A stretch of DNA of 64,000 nt from Manihot esculenta (lineage: Eukaryota; Streptophyta; Magnoliopsida; Malpighiales; Euphorbiaceae), in the NCBI RefSeq assembly GCF_001659605.2, contig NC_035176.2:27088716-27152715 (forward strand), given 5' to 3'. Below are positions 10,586-23,138 of the stretch, in pieces. Each line of letters opens with the position of its first letter. Positions within the stretch are counted from its first letter, which is position 1. The translations under genes and the position numbers were made by a program. Under the pieces are notes generated by a model, which was not told the DNA's origin, did not search any database, and was given only the letters and a program-made list of their open reading frames with translations.

Positions 10586-12819
10586 TGTAATACCCGGCTA
10601 GACTCCGGTATCGGAATTCCTGCCGTCCGGTGGAATTTCGGATGTCGGAGACCTCTAGAAGGGTAAAACCATGCTTTCATGAAATGTTTTAATGTTTTTG
10701 ATGATTTTAAGTAAAAAGGAAATGAGTTTTTGCATGAAAACAACTTTGGAGGAAAACTCAGGTTCGGCCGCCGAAACTCAAAGTTCGGCCGCCGAACATG
10801 CATGCATTTCGGGTGAGCCTTAGGCCCCCGAAGGCATAAGTGAGGGAAGCCCAGGTTCGGCCGCCGAACCTCAAGTTCGGCCGCCGAACATGGCATGCAT
10901 GCGGAGGCACGTTCGGCTCCCGAATGTGGCCTGGCTAGCCACTATAAAAGAGCCCCTTAGCCGAAATGGGCGAGCTTTCTCCCCATTTTCGGCCAAGGTT
11001 AGCCCTTCCGCCGTTCCTCACCATCCTTGAGTTCTTTCCTTCAAATCTTTCACGATTTTCACAAGTTTTCATCTTGTTTTGAAGATTTTCAAGTTTTGAG
11101 CAAGTTTTGAAGCTTTGAGGTTCAAGAACTCAAATCTCTCCCACCTTCGAGCTAGGGTCGTTTTCCTCTCGATCTCCAAGAGGTAAGGGGCGATCTTGAG
11201 CTCTCTATATGTTTTTAGCAAGTTTTAAGTTGATTCTTGAAGTAGAAATGCATGTGTAGGATTTTATGAGTTCGTGGGTTTATGTTGGTTTATGAACAAT
11301 GTGTGTTGGTTTGTGTTGTTTGATGTGTTGTAGTTGGGGTTTAAGGTAGTTTGAAGCCCCTAGGAGCTTATATGCTTGAGTATGTGTGTTGTAGAATAGG
11401 TTTATGCATGATTGGAAGTTTTGGAGGCAAATGTTCATTGAGGAGCCAAGTTTCTGCCCTTTGGCAGAAACCAGGTTCGGCAGCCGAAGGACTTTCGGCC
11501 GTCGAACATGGCTGGGGAGGCAAGCCTTTCGACTGCCGAAGTTGCCCCCGAAAAGAGACTTTCGTCTCTGTCTGGGACTTTTGGCCGCCGAAGGTGCCGC
11601 TGAACCTGCCTGGGTTTCGGCTCTGGAGGGACTTTCGGCCGTCGAAGGTGCCGTCGAACCTGCCCTGTTCAGCCTTCCTTTGCATGTTTTTGCATGGTTG
11701 TTTTGAGGTGTTTTAGGGGGTTTTTGGGAGATGTTTTTAGAGTTATGTTCTAGTTGTTTGGTCCCTCATTTGAGTCCACCTGTGTAGGTTCGGACCCGAG
11801 GAACCGAGGACCCCAGCAGTGAGTTCAGCTGCTTCTGAGTCAGTAGAGCTTCAGCCAGAGGTGAGTAGAATAAACCTTTACGATTTAAAGCAAATAAATT
11901 ATAAAAGTTTTGAGCATGTTCATGCATCATGAATGCCATGTGGTGAATTAGGTTGTTTGCATTAGAATTCAAGAATATGTTGCATTTCATTTATGATGTT
12001 GATGTGGATTGGTTATTGGATGATCCTTTAGTCCTCATATGATATGATGATGTTATGGCATGATATGGTATGGAAGTCCAGGTTGTACCCATTCTACGTC
12101 CCTGGCACATTGGTATGTTACGATATGTTATGTTAAGAGAAAGACCAGTTGTACCCATTCTACGTCCCGGCACTTTGGAATGTAGAGGACTATTGGTGAC
12201 AATACCATCCGAGATGTGATTTGTTGTGATGTGTTGCATTACATGATGGCATGAGATTTTAAATGTTGATTTCTATTATTCTGCTCACTGGGCTCTAGTA
12301 GCTCACCTCTTCTCCTTAATCCCCCAGGATTGCAGGTACGGGTTAGACAGAGGAGTCAAGAAGAGTAAAGTCTTATGTTTGTAATAGATAGGAAGTGGAC
12401 ATGATAAATTGTATAATGATGTAAAGTTGAATAGTCATGTTATGTATATTGATATTGAGGATTAGAGGTTGTGCTTGACCCTATGGATGTTGTTATCCCT
12501 TTAATACATGATCTTAGATGTTTTATGACGTAGATGTAAACCAACTCAACATATGTTATGCCACCCATTGGGGGCATTGATGAGATCCCACAGAGGGGTC
12601 AAGTTTATGATTATGACTATGTTCAGTGCATGCACATGTTGAGTTTGGTGTATGAGAAAATGTATGAAAGAAAAGTTTTAAATTTTTATGTATGATTGTT
12701 GATCATGTATGGGATTAAACAGGTTTACGGGTTTCATGTCAGGCTTGCTACGGGTCCCGGCGGCCTTAAGCCAATCTGGATCCTAGCGCCGGTAGCGGTC
12801 CGATTTTCGGGTCGTTACA
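10586..12819 (+). repeat. element 1, 5' LTR
   Basis: This 2234-bp LTR starts TGTAATACCCGG and ends CGGGTCGTTACA. The TATA box is at 10943-10949, flanked upstream by TTCGGCCGCCGAA-type repeats (10760-10920) and downstream by a second cluster (11475-11670). The AAGAGGTAAG motif lies at 11179. It holds only two minisatellite units (12066-12175), against three in the 3' LTR, which accounts for most of the 46-bp length difference. Confidence 0.93.
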
Positions 12820-12822
12820 GAA

Positions 12823-12835
12823 TGGTATCAGAGCC
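12823..12835 (+). other. primer binding site, initiator-Met tRNA type
   Basis: TGGTATCAGAGCC starts four bases after the LTR end. It is the sequence complementary to the 3' end of plant initiator-Met tRNA, used to prime minus-strand synthesis in many plant LTR elements. Confidence 0.92.
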
Positions 12836-13126
12836 TGGGCCTAATGAGTACGGTGTGCTGAGCGAGGACGCTCAGGCCTTATGGGGGGAAGGAACCCTAT
12901 GAGGTGGATTAAAAGTATCTCACATCGGAAAGAGGTAAGAAGGGGGGAAGCCTTATAAGGGCAAGCCCCAGAAGACCCTAGTGGACGCGTTTTGGGAAGA
13001 CAGGGTAGTAAATCCCTTGACCCAGAAACAAACCTGTTAGGAAAGGCAGGGTTTCAATCCCTTAACCCAAAGCGGACAATATTCACTAGTGTGGGCCCAG
13101 AGGATGTTACAATTGGTATCAAATCC
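12836..13126 (+). mobile_element. TRIM-like segment captured at the primer binding site
   Basis: Elements 4 and 5 read directly from the primer site into CTAGGTTCATA. Here about 290 bp intervenes: a short leader with 'gtgctgagcgaggacgctc', a purine tract (ATGGGGGGAAGG, about 12881-12892), then a 207-bp LTR-like unit (TGGATTAAAAG at 12905 to GATGTTACA at 13111), then a second degenerate primer site TGGTATCAAATCC (13114-13126). The parts resemble the internal region, polypurine tract, LTR and primer site of a small terminal-repeat (TRIM) element. Direct repeats of the primer site at both edges suggest template switching during reverse transcription. Family recognition is from memory. Confidence 0.65.
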
Positions 13127-13371
13127 CTAGGTTCATATGGTCGGACCTAGAGTGTCGGGCTCATAGATGTTATAGAAGGTCAAGCACAATAGGAAGATCA
13201 TGTCCACTAGGATAGGATGTGGAGTCCTGTCTTGCATGATGATGTGAAATGCCATGATTATATGCATGTGCATTAATGATATGTGATGTATGTGATGAAG
13301 GTTCATGTGTGCCCACATGAACCATATGATGCTGATGTTTGCTTGTTATGTGTTGCCTTTCAGAAAACAGG

Positions 13372-14075
13372 ATGAGAGGAACTCGTCGATCTGCCCGATT
13401 GACTGGAGTGCCACCTGAGGATGAGGGCATGAGCGCCCGTCCTCCTACATTGCCTAGGGCAATGTCTAGTAGGTCTAACAGAGAAAGAGCAGTAAGAGAC
13501 CCTAGAAGGTCTCTGGATCTGGGTAGGAGCAGATCAGTGAGGGGAACAGTTCAGGGAGGAATGTCAGAAGACATGGGGGATGATATGGATGTAGAGCAGA
13601 GGAGGGATGGCAGTCTGGGAGTTAGCATGTAAAAAGAGGGAATGGGAGAGTCCCAAGGAGGCACTCAGGCCTCGGGATTTGTTCAGCCACCCCACTACCC
13701 ACACTTCTCACAAAATCCCGGGTATTCGATGGGAGGCACATCGGATTACCCTAGCTTCACCCCTTATCCCACACAGATGCCATACCCACCCTACTACCCA
13801 CCATACTCACAATACCCAATGTATCCACCCCCACCCTACTATCCAAATCCAGCAAACCCTACCTCAGAAAATGTTGCTCCACCTCCACCACCTACAGAAC
13901 CAGCAGCCCCAGTTACTCAACCTTCTAGACCTAGCTCAGCCAGTGGGAGCAAGGTCAAGATGACCGATTACATGAAACTGGGTGCTCCTCAGTATGAAAA
14001 AGGGGATGACCCATTTGTGTATCTTGAAAGGGTTAAGGTGATCACAGATGAGATTGGGGCTGATGACAGTAGAGC
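13372..14075 (+). pseudogene. element 1 gag, 5' part (broken)
   Basis: The likely start is ATG 13372 (MRGTRRSARLTG), shared with elements 2 and 4, just after a TTTCAG splice-acceptor-like site. It encodes the basic N-terminus and the Pro/Tyr-rich segment (YPPYYPPYSQYPMYPPP, about 13788-13837) that precede the capsid-like core. An in-frame TAA at 13630-13632 falls where elements 2 and 4 read a sense codon. The frame is cut at 14075 by element 2. The other frames over the proline-rich stretch are shadows. Confidence 0.85.
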
Positions 14076-17000
14076 TGTAACGACCCGAAAATCGGACCGC
14101 TACCGGCGCTAGGATCCAGATCGGCTTAAGGCCGCCGGGACCCATAGCAAGCCTGACATGTAACCTGTAAACCTGTTTAATCCCATACATGATCAACAAT
14201 CATACATAAAAATTTAAACTTTTCCTTTAAACATCCAACTCAACCTGAACATACATGTACATAGTCATGATCATAATCATGATCCCTCTGTGGGATCTCA
14301 TCAATGCCCCAACGGGCGATACAACATGAGATGAGTTGGCTAACATGAACATTATAAAACATTTCTATAGATCATGTATCAAAAGGGATAACAATACTCA
14401 TAGGGTCAAGCACATCTATAACCTCAATATACCTCATTACATAACATACTGTAATCTCTTACATTACATCATAATACAATTGTCATGTCCACAATCTAAC
14501 TATTACATTAACATACTTCAAAAACTCTGGCTAACCTTCTGGTCTACCCTGTACCTGCACATCTGGGGTTAGGGGAGAGGGGTGAGCTAACAAGCCCAGT
14601 GAGCAGAATAGTAGAAAACAATATATTAAAATTTCATTGTAACATTCCAAAACCTGCAGATAGAAATAAAGCAACCATTAGCTTTCAATTGTACCAGTCC
14701 GAAGTTAGAATAACTAGCTTCAGGGGAGGTGCTAGCTTAACCTCGAGCTAATTAGGGGAGGTGCTAGCTTATCCATAGCCGTCTGACACACAATTTGTTT
14801 AAAGATAGAGCACTAAAAGTTGTGTTTAGAGGTCTAACTTGCATTTCATATAGAGTTATTCGTCCAAAGGTAGAGTTAAAATAAGAACGACCAGTAATAG
14901 TATTTTAACATCTTCAAACTGTAATAACTGAATCATAGAAAACCCAAATAAGAAAACAGACATATCTTAAAATAAAGTATCTAACGTGATAAGCAGGTCG
15001 GAATCAAGTTGCTATCGGGAGGTGCTTAAGGGTTTCCCGACGTGCTAGCTTGAGGTGCTTCCTAAAACCGACGTGCTTGCTTAAATAAAATGAACTTCTA
15101 AATGTTAAAAATGTAAGTTTAGTGGGTCAATCTATGAATATTGAAAGTTTAAAAACTAAATTGAAACATGTGGAAAAGTTTAGTAGGTGAAAGTGTGAAT
15201 ATGGAAAGTTTAAAAGTAAAATTCCAAGTTTGCCCTCCACCTTTTTCTATATTTACACCTAACCCACCATATGACACCTAGCCATGCATGACTAAGCATG
15301 AAAGAAAAGAGTTGTCATTCATTTGGTCCATCATTGCCGTGGCTACACCAAAAGGAAAGAGAAAAAGCTTTTGCTTTCTTATCTTCCATTTCCACCATAG
15401 TTCATCAAAAAGATAAAATCTCCAGCCACACAAAATCTGTTCTTAAGTGTAATAACCAGCAAGGAAACCATAGAAAGGGAGGAAAGAAGGATAGAAGTTA
15501 AGGTGCTTTAGTGGTAAGTGATGAAATTGAAAACTAGGTTAGGTAAACATATTCTTTCATGTTTCAATTAATTATATGTTGTTAAATGAATTAAAGCTCC
15601 TGTTTTTCTTATTCTTTGTAAAGAACAAACTCAAAGGGAGGAAGGTACATCAAAGGGGAAAGGCAAGGAAAGAGAGTAACTAAGGTGTACCTAAAGCTTT
15701 TGAAAAGATTGTGCAAAAGGTTTGGTGATTGTATGAACTTCTGTTTTTCCTTTGATTTTCTCATGAATATGTAACATTAGGGATTGGTTTTGTTTGCTGG
15801 AAATGCTCTTTTGATTGTATGGATATGTAATATGAATGTTGAAATGATGATTGGAAGGCTTAAAGTACATAGATACAACATGGAAGCCAAAAACATAAAA
15901 CTGGCAGAATAGGTTCCAACAGGACAGTCTGTGTTAGAAGCCTCATAAATTATTGTGTAATCATTGAAATTAAGCCTAACATATACCAAATGAAAGCTAA
16001 GACACAAATCTCAAACTTTCATGAAGTGACCAAATTCTGAATCTGTAGCTAATTATGTGAAAATTGCTAGTGAACCTAAGCTGGTCACAGGGAATTGTGC
16101 ATCCGGAGCAGTATGTATCTCCTAGACCATAACTAATGATTTACTCAATGAAATGAATTAAGACCAGTTCCAAATGAACCCTGACAAGTATACCTAAAAC
16201 TTTGTATAATAAAGTTAAGCTTGAATCTGTATGAAAATGTATGCATATGATAGGTTTTGTTAGATTAAAAACAGATACCAAAACTGTACTGGTTAGGACC
16301 TGATTGAGCAGGTTGCAAAGAAAAATTCATAACTTAAGTTAGGAAGGTCAGAATTAGATGTAATATATCTTGTTAGAAAGCTAAGACATAAATACACAAC
16401 GTTCATGAAGAAAAGTGAGTCTAATTGTGTCCATAAGATACTTAAAAATGTGATACAATCTCAGGCAGAAACAAAGCTAAATATAAATATTGACCTAAAA
16501 GGGATTGACATACTAGCTTTGTGGCCAAATTACGCACATGCTAACTTGACATGCCTGCTTTACGCACGTGCTAGCTTAAGAGACTAAAACTTTTCATGCA
16601 TATTCTTGATGACATAGTAAAATGTTTATGGCTGAATAATATGCTCATAAGTGAATATGTTCTATTACATATATATGAATGCTTTTAAGGACTCTTTTTA
16701 TTGATGTGATTGCTTATTTAGTACCAATAAATATTTAACATGAAACTATGCATTCTTGGCCCTAGTAAACCTCAGTGGGAGTCATAGATAGCATAAGGGT
16801 ATGGCATGCCATATACAGTGTAGCAGTACTGCGCCCTAATGGGCTACATGATATGATCTTATCGACACATTATGTGTCATACAGTTTCCCGGCTTTTTAG
16901 CCATACAGGCATAACATTCGGCCCCCGGGCCATACAGTTTGGCACTTTGTGCTATACAGATACAGTTTCCCTTATCTAGCTAAATGATCCTGTGAAGAGT

Positions 17001-19506
17001 TTATAGGGGCTAAGATTTAATTATATGACTTGTTAATGCTTTGCTAGCATGCACATAAGATGGTTGCAAAAATATGAATGACCTTACATTTATACAACTG
17101 CATGACTTGATTTGGCACTTATCACCCACTGACACATAAAAATTTCATTTGCCTTATAAAATGATTTCATTATATCTGTCATGAGTATTCCTATTATATG
17201 TGAATGATTATATATGTTGTTATTCACCCACTGGGCATAAGCTCAGCGCATTGGATTTTCCATGCGCAGGTAATAGATAGAGGAAGCAACAGTTAGGAGG
17301 TCTGGTTCTGCATCAGCACAGAGACATCATCATAACCAGTCAGTCACAAGATTTGTACAGAGGTTGTTTATGTTTGGCATGTACATTAATAGTCTACCAA
17401 GAGTCTGTAAATGAGTATTGTAAATAGTATGAATATAAACAAATGTGTTTACTATTTTAAGTTATTATGTTCTATTTGTGGTTTTAATAGTGTGAAATGA
17501 GTAAATATTGAAATTTTATGACTAGTTTTCACAGGGATAATTGCTAATAAACAGGGGAGACTTTTGCGGTTTCTCCATTTAAAATTATTTTGTGAATCAA
17601 CATGCATTGAAACAAACTAAAGAACAATTTATAAGGTCAAAGCTATCTTAAGTCCACATATGTAATTGCATATAGTATAGTATGTGGCATCCTTTACTAA
17701 GTTATTGTATAGACGGGTAAGGGGTGTTACATTCATGCTTTCATGGAATGCAACACATCACAACAAATCACATCTTGGATGGTATTGTCACCTATAGTCC
17801 TCCACATAGTCCAACTGTGCCGGGACGTAGAATGGGTACAACCGGTCTTTCTCTTAACATAACATATCATACAGTCCAACTGTGCCAGGGACGTAGAATG
17901 GGTACAACCTGGACTTCCTCTTACATCGTGCCAGGGACGTAGAATGGGTACAACCTGGACTTCCATACCATATCATGCCATAACATCATCATATCATATG
18001 AGGACTAAAGGATCATTAAATAACCAATCCACATCAACATCATAAATGCAATGCAACATATTCGTGAATACTAATGCAGCAACCTACTATATCTCATGGC
18101 ATTCATGATGCATGGATCATGCTCAAAATTAATATTTCATTTATTTTAAAACTTAAGGTTTATTCCACTCACCTCTGGCTAGCTCTGACAAACTCTGTAG
18201 CAGCTGGCTCACTGCTGGGGTCCTCGGTTCCTCGTGTCCGAACCTACACAGGTGGACTCCAATGAGGGACCAAACATACATAAACATAACTCTAATATAC
18301 TCCCCAAAAACCCCCTAAAACATCATGAAACAATCATAGAAAAACATGCAAGAAATGGCTGATCAGGGCACTTTCGGCAGCAGGTTCGGCGGTCGAAAGT
18401 CCCTCCAGAGCCGAAAGTCAGGCAGGTTCGGCGGCACCTTCGGCGGCCGAAACTCCCAGACAGAGGCGAAACTCATGCATGTTCGGCGGCACCTTCGGCG
18501 GCCGAAAGTCCCAGACAGACACGAAAGTCTCTTTTCGGGGGCAACTTCGGCAGCCGAATGCTGCCTCCACAAGGGGGTTCGGCGGCCGAAAGTTCCTTCG
18601 GCTGCCGAACCTGGTTTCTTCCCGAAGGGCAGAAACTTGGCTCCCATGAGCCTCTTGCCTCCCAAAACCTCAAATCATGCATAAACTTATTCTAAACATG
18701 CATACACATCATACATTACACCTAGGGGTCTCAAACTAGCAAATACCCCAACTACAACACTTCAAACACACAAAAATCAACATACATTGTTCATCAAAAC
18801 ATCAAAACCCACAAACTCATCAACAAGCCTAAACATGCATCTCTACCCATAAAACAACTTAATGCTTGTTTAAAACACATAACAAGGGTGGATCTGAGCT
18901 TACCTCTTGAAGAAACGAGAGGAAAGACGATCCTAGCTTGGAGATGGAGAGATTGAGCTCTTTGAACCTCCAAGTACCCAAAACTTGCTCTTTACTCACA
19001 GATCTTCAAAACAGAAGTTAAAACCCGTGAAAATCATGGAAGATCTAAGGAAAACACTCAAGATCGAGGGAGGGGTGGCGGAGACTCACCTTGGCCGACA
19101 ACGGGGGAGAAAAAGCTCGCCCGTGCGGACCTAAGGGACCCTTTTATAGGTGGCTGGCCAGGCCACGTTCGGGGGCCGAAAGTGCCTCCGCATGCATGCC
19201 ATGTTCGGCGGCCGAACTTGGGTTTCGGCGGCCAAACCTGAACTTCCCTCACTCATGCTTTCGGGGGCCTAACGTGCCTCCAAAACGCATGCATGTTCGG
19301 CGGCCGAACTTGACTTTCGGCGGCCGAACCTGGGTTTTCCTCCAAAGACTTTTCATGCAAAAACTCATTTAATTTTCATACTAAAAACCATGAAGTACCT
19401 TAAAACATTTTATGAAAACATGTTTCTACCCTACTAGAGGCTTCCGACATCCGAGATTCCACCGGACGGTAGGAATTCCGATACCGGAGTCTAGCCGGGT
19501 ATTACA
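14076..19506 (-). repeat. element 2, 3' LTR (interrupted)
   Basis: The LTR proper is 14076-14637 plus 17737-19506, about 2332 bp. On the plus strand it begins TGTAACGACCCG and ends CCGGGTATTACA. TATA box (minus) at 19142-19148. It is split by the solo LTR at 14638-17731. Confidence 0.93.
14638..17731 (+). mobile_element. 3.1-kb solo LTR of a different Ty3-like family
   Basis: This insert of 3094 bp starts TGTAACATTCCAAAACC and ends GGGTAAGGGGTGTTACA, with a perfect TTCAT duplication (14633-14637 and 17732-17736). The other LTR of element 2 is uninterrupted at the same place, which fixes the insertion precisely. No primer site, polypurine tract or credible coding frame is inside, so it is a solo LTR. 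Plus orientation is inferred from the block CACCCACTGGGCATAAGCTC (17226-17245), then GCGCAGGTAATAGATAGAGG, which resembles the CACTGGGCTCTAGTAGCTC...GCAGGT block of the dominant family. It also holds short repeats GGAGGTGCTAGCTTA (14725-14775, 15020-15090). Confidence 0.8.
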
Positions 19507-19543
19507 TTCTCCCCCCCTTAAGAACATTCGTCCCCGAATGTTC
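19507..19543 (-). other. element 2 polypurine tract and adjacent hairpin
   Basis: On the minus strand, AAGGGGGGGAGAA abuts the 3' LTR and would prime plus-strand synthesis. It is preceded by an inverted repeat, GAACATTCG / CGAATGTTC, with a 4-nt loop (19522-19543). The same hairpin is found in elements 1 and 4. Confidence 0.88.
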
Positions 19544-19544
19544 C

Positions 19545-22500
19545 TCAACTAGTATACAAAGCATGGCATAGAACATAACACACATGCAAAACACATAAAC
19601 ACATAGACTCCCGTGTCTCCCAAGTGCATTCTTCCAAATTGTGGTGGTTCCACAGGACTTTCACCATCGGGATTTCCTTGTTCCTTAACTTTCTGATCTG
19701 GGTGTCTATGATCCGTACTGGCTGTTCAACATAGGTGAGATCCTCTTGGACCTCCACATCAGGCTCACTAAGAACCTTGCTCGGATCTGACACAAACTTC
19801 CTCAACATTGAAACATGGAAAACCGGATGGATTCGGTCCATTGAAGCAGGTAAATCCAGCTTGTACGACACATTCCCAATCTTTTGCAAGATTTCAAAGG
19901 GTCCGATGTATCGTGGGGCTAGTTTACCCTTCTTCCCGAAGCGAACCACTCCCTTCATTGGAGACACCTTGAGCAATACCAGATCCCCCTCCTGAAACTC
20001 TAACTGTCTCCTGCGGACGTCTGCATAGCTCTTCTGTCTGCTGGCAGCAGTCTTGATTCTCTCTCTGATTATGGGTACCACCCTGCTGGTGATCTCTACT
20101 AGCTCAGGCCCTGCCAAGGCCTTTTCTCCAACTTCCTCCCAGCAAACAGGTGATCTGCACTTCCTTCCGTACAAAGCTTCATATGGAGCCATCCCGATGC
20201 TAGCATGATGGCTGTTGTTGTAGGCAAACTCCACCAAAGGTAGATGCTGCCTCCAAGAACCGCCAAAGTCCAGCACACACATTCTAAGCATATCCTCGAT
20301 AGTCTGGATGGTCCTTTCGGACTGTCCGTCCGTCTGGGGGTGGAAGGCAGTACTGAAATCCAACCTAGTATCCATGGCATTCTGCAGACTCCGCCAAAAC
20401 CTGGAGGTGAACTGGGGCCCTCTATCTGACACTATCAAAACAGGAACCCCATGCAGCCTGACAATCTCATCCACATACACCTGCGCCAACTTGTCCACAG
20501 AGTAGCCACTCCTGACAGGAATGAAGTGAGCAGATTTGGTGAGTCTGTCCACAATCACCCATATGGAGTCCACTCTATTGGACGCCGCCGGTAACCCCAC
20601 TACGAAGTCCATAGCTATATTCTCACATTTCCACTCTGGAATAGGTAGCGGGTTAAGCATTCCAGCCGGCTTCTGATGTTCCAGCTTCACCCTCTAACAC
20701 ACTTCGCAGGCTGACACAAACTGTGCCACTTCTTTCTTCATAGCTGGCCACCAATAAACCTTCTTTAGATCTTGATACATCTTGGTGGCTCCGGGGTGAA
20801 TGCTGTATCTTGCATTATGAGCCTCTCTCATAATGTCTCCTTTTAGTCCTATGTCATCTGGTACACATAGTCTGCTCCCATAGCGGAGGATCCCCTTGCT
20901 GTCGAATCTGAACTCATTATCATTGCCTGACTGAACAGTCCTGGCAATCTTCACTAACTCCGGGTCCTCATACTGTTTCTGAGCCACCTGCTCCAGAAAC
21001 ACGGGTGCCACTCTCATCTGGGCCACCAAGGCACCTGTACCAGACAACTCCATCTGTAGACCTTCCTCAATGAGCTTGTAGAGATCCTTCACCACTGGCC
21101 TCCTCTCTGCCGATATGTGGGATAAGCTACCGAGTGATTTCCGGCTTAAGGCGTCTGCCACAACGTTCGCCTTACCCGGATGGTACTGAATCTTGCAATC
21201 ATAGTCACTCAGCAGCTCCACCCATCTCCTCTGCCTCAAGTTCAAATCTCTTTGACTCAAGATGTACTGCAGGCTTTTATGATCTGTGAAGATCTCACAT
21301 TTCACCCCATAGAGGTAATGCCTCCACATCTTGAGTGCAAAGATTACTGCTGCCATCTCAAGGTCATGTGTGGGGTAATTCAACTCATGCTTCTTCAGCT
21401 GCCTAGAAGCATAAGCAATCACCTTCTCATTCTGCATCAGTACACAACCCAGTCCCACACGGGACGCATCACAAAAGACTGTAAAGTCCTCATCACTAGA
21501 TGGCAGAGCTAAAACTGGTGCTGAAGTCAACCTCTTCTTAAGCTCTTCAAAACTCTCTTCGCACTGGTCGGTCCACATAAACTTCTGATTCTTCCTGGTT
21601 AGTCTGGTCAGAGGGGCTGCTATTTTTGAGAAGTCCTGAACGAACCTCCTGTAGTAACCTGCCAAACCCAAGAAACTTCTAATCTCTATCACTGAAGTGG
21701 GTCTAGGCCAGTTAGCCACAGTTTCTGTCTTCTTGGGGTCCACCTCAATCCCATTCTCTGACACTACATGCCCCAAGAACGAAATGCTCCTCAGCCAGAA
21801 CTCACATTTAGAGAACTTGGCATACAAGCCATGTTCCCTCAAAGTCTGCAAGACCAACCGCAGATGATGGGCATGCTCCTCTGCATTCCTGGAATACACT
21901 AAGATATCATCAATGAAGACAATAACGAAGTGATCCAGGTACTGGCTAAACACTCTGTTCATGAGATCCATGAATGCGGCAGGGGCGTTGGTTAACCCGA
22001 ACAGCATTACAAGGAACTCAAAATGCCCATATCTGGTCCTGAAGGCTGTCTTCGGCACATCCTCATCCCTTATCCTTAGCTGATGGTACCCCGATCTTAG
22101 ATCTATTTTGGAGAAACAACCCGCTCCTGCTAGCTGGTCAAATAGATCATCGATCCTTGGCAAAGGGTACCTATTCTTGGTAGTGACTTTGTTCAACTGT
22201 CTGTAGTCGATACAAAGTCTAAGGGATCCATCCTTCTTTCTCACAAACAAGACCGGAGCACCCCAGGGTGAGGTACTCGGTCGGATGAAGCCCTTGTCTA
22301 CCAACTCTTGCAACTGCTCTTTCAACTCCTTCAACTCGGCTGGGGCCATCCTGTAGGGAGGGATAGAGATCGGTCTAGCTCCAGGCACCAACTCTATCTC
22401 GAACTCTATCTCCCTAGCAGGTGGTAAACCTGGAAGCTCATCAGGAAAGACATTCTGAAACTCTCTGACAACTGGCACCGAGGCTGGCTCCCTGACCTGA

Positions 22501-23138
22501 CTGTCTAGCTCTCTCACATGAGCTAAGTACCCTTGACATCCCTTCCTAAGAAACCTACGAGCCTGAAGAGCTGATATCAGACCTCTAGGTGTGCCCCTCT
22601 TGTCTCCTCTGAAGACGACCTCTGACCCGTTCTGATCTCTGAACCTGACTACCTTGTCCCTGCAGTCCAAGGTAGCACCATGGGTAGATAGCCAATCCAT
22701 CCCTAGAATGACGTCAAAGTCTGTCAAATCTAGAACCACAAGGTCGGCGGAGAGGCATCTTCCCTCAACAAAAACTGGACTGTACTGGCAGACTGACACT
22801 GCCACTGACGGGTCACACTTGGGTCCACTGACCCATAGGGGACACTCTAACCCAGAGACTATCAGACCCAACCTCTCAACGGCTCTCGGAGCAATAAATG
22901 AATGAGATGCACCCGGGTCCATTAATGCATACACATCAGAACACCCAATGACGAGATTACCTGACACCACGGTGTTGGATGTGTTAGCCTCCTGCTGAGT
23001 CATGGTGAAGATCCTGGCTGGAGCTGATGGACCTTCACCTCGGGAACCAGAAGAAGAGGCTGCCCCTCTCCCTCTACCTCTGCCACTGCCCTGAGTTGTG
23101 GCTGGAACTGCTGGCTGTGCCACACTACCAGAAACTGT
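19545..23138 (-). CDS. pol: element 2 pol: protease, RT, RNase H, integrase
   Basis: Read from just after the gag stop at 23139-23141, the frame gives the protease ('[13 protein letters not shown]', catalytic DSG-type site written as DPG), reverse transcriptase with FIDDILVYS around 21890, RNase H ('[11 protein letters not shown]'), and the integrase zinc region. There a TAG at 20694-20696 replaces the Gln of the 'CEVCQRV' motif. Below it the frame continues through the integrase DDE core ('AMDFVVGLP', '[10 protein letters not shown]', 'QTDGQSERT') and the chromodomain-like tail. The last nine residues shared by elements 1 and 4 (LQQYPxLF type) are missing through a short deletion, and translation runs on to a TGA at 19545-19547. 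RT has FLVMLFGL where the others have FLVMPFGL. Confidence 0.92.

Noticed and set aside
12823..12835. tRNA gene fragment
   Set aside because: TGGTATCAGAGCC matches the 3' end of initiator-Met tRNA only as a primer binding site; no cloverleaf follows.
13607..13963. 118-codon frame overlapping gag of element 1
   Set aside because: It is a +1 shadow of the Pro/Tyr-rich gag segment; the same shadow appears in elements 2 (23978-24259) and 4 (53041-53322).
15298..15501. 67-codon frame in the 3.1-kb solo LTR
   Set aside because: Low-complexity Lys/Ser-rich frame without homologous support, in LTR sequence.
14638..17731. Complete non-autonomous LTR element
   Set aside because: No internal repeat of its ends, primer binding site or polypurine tract was found, so solo LTR is the simpler reading.
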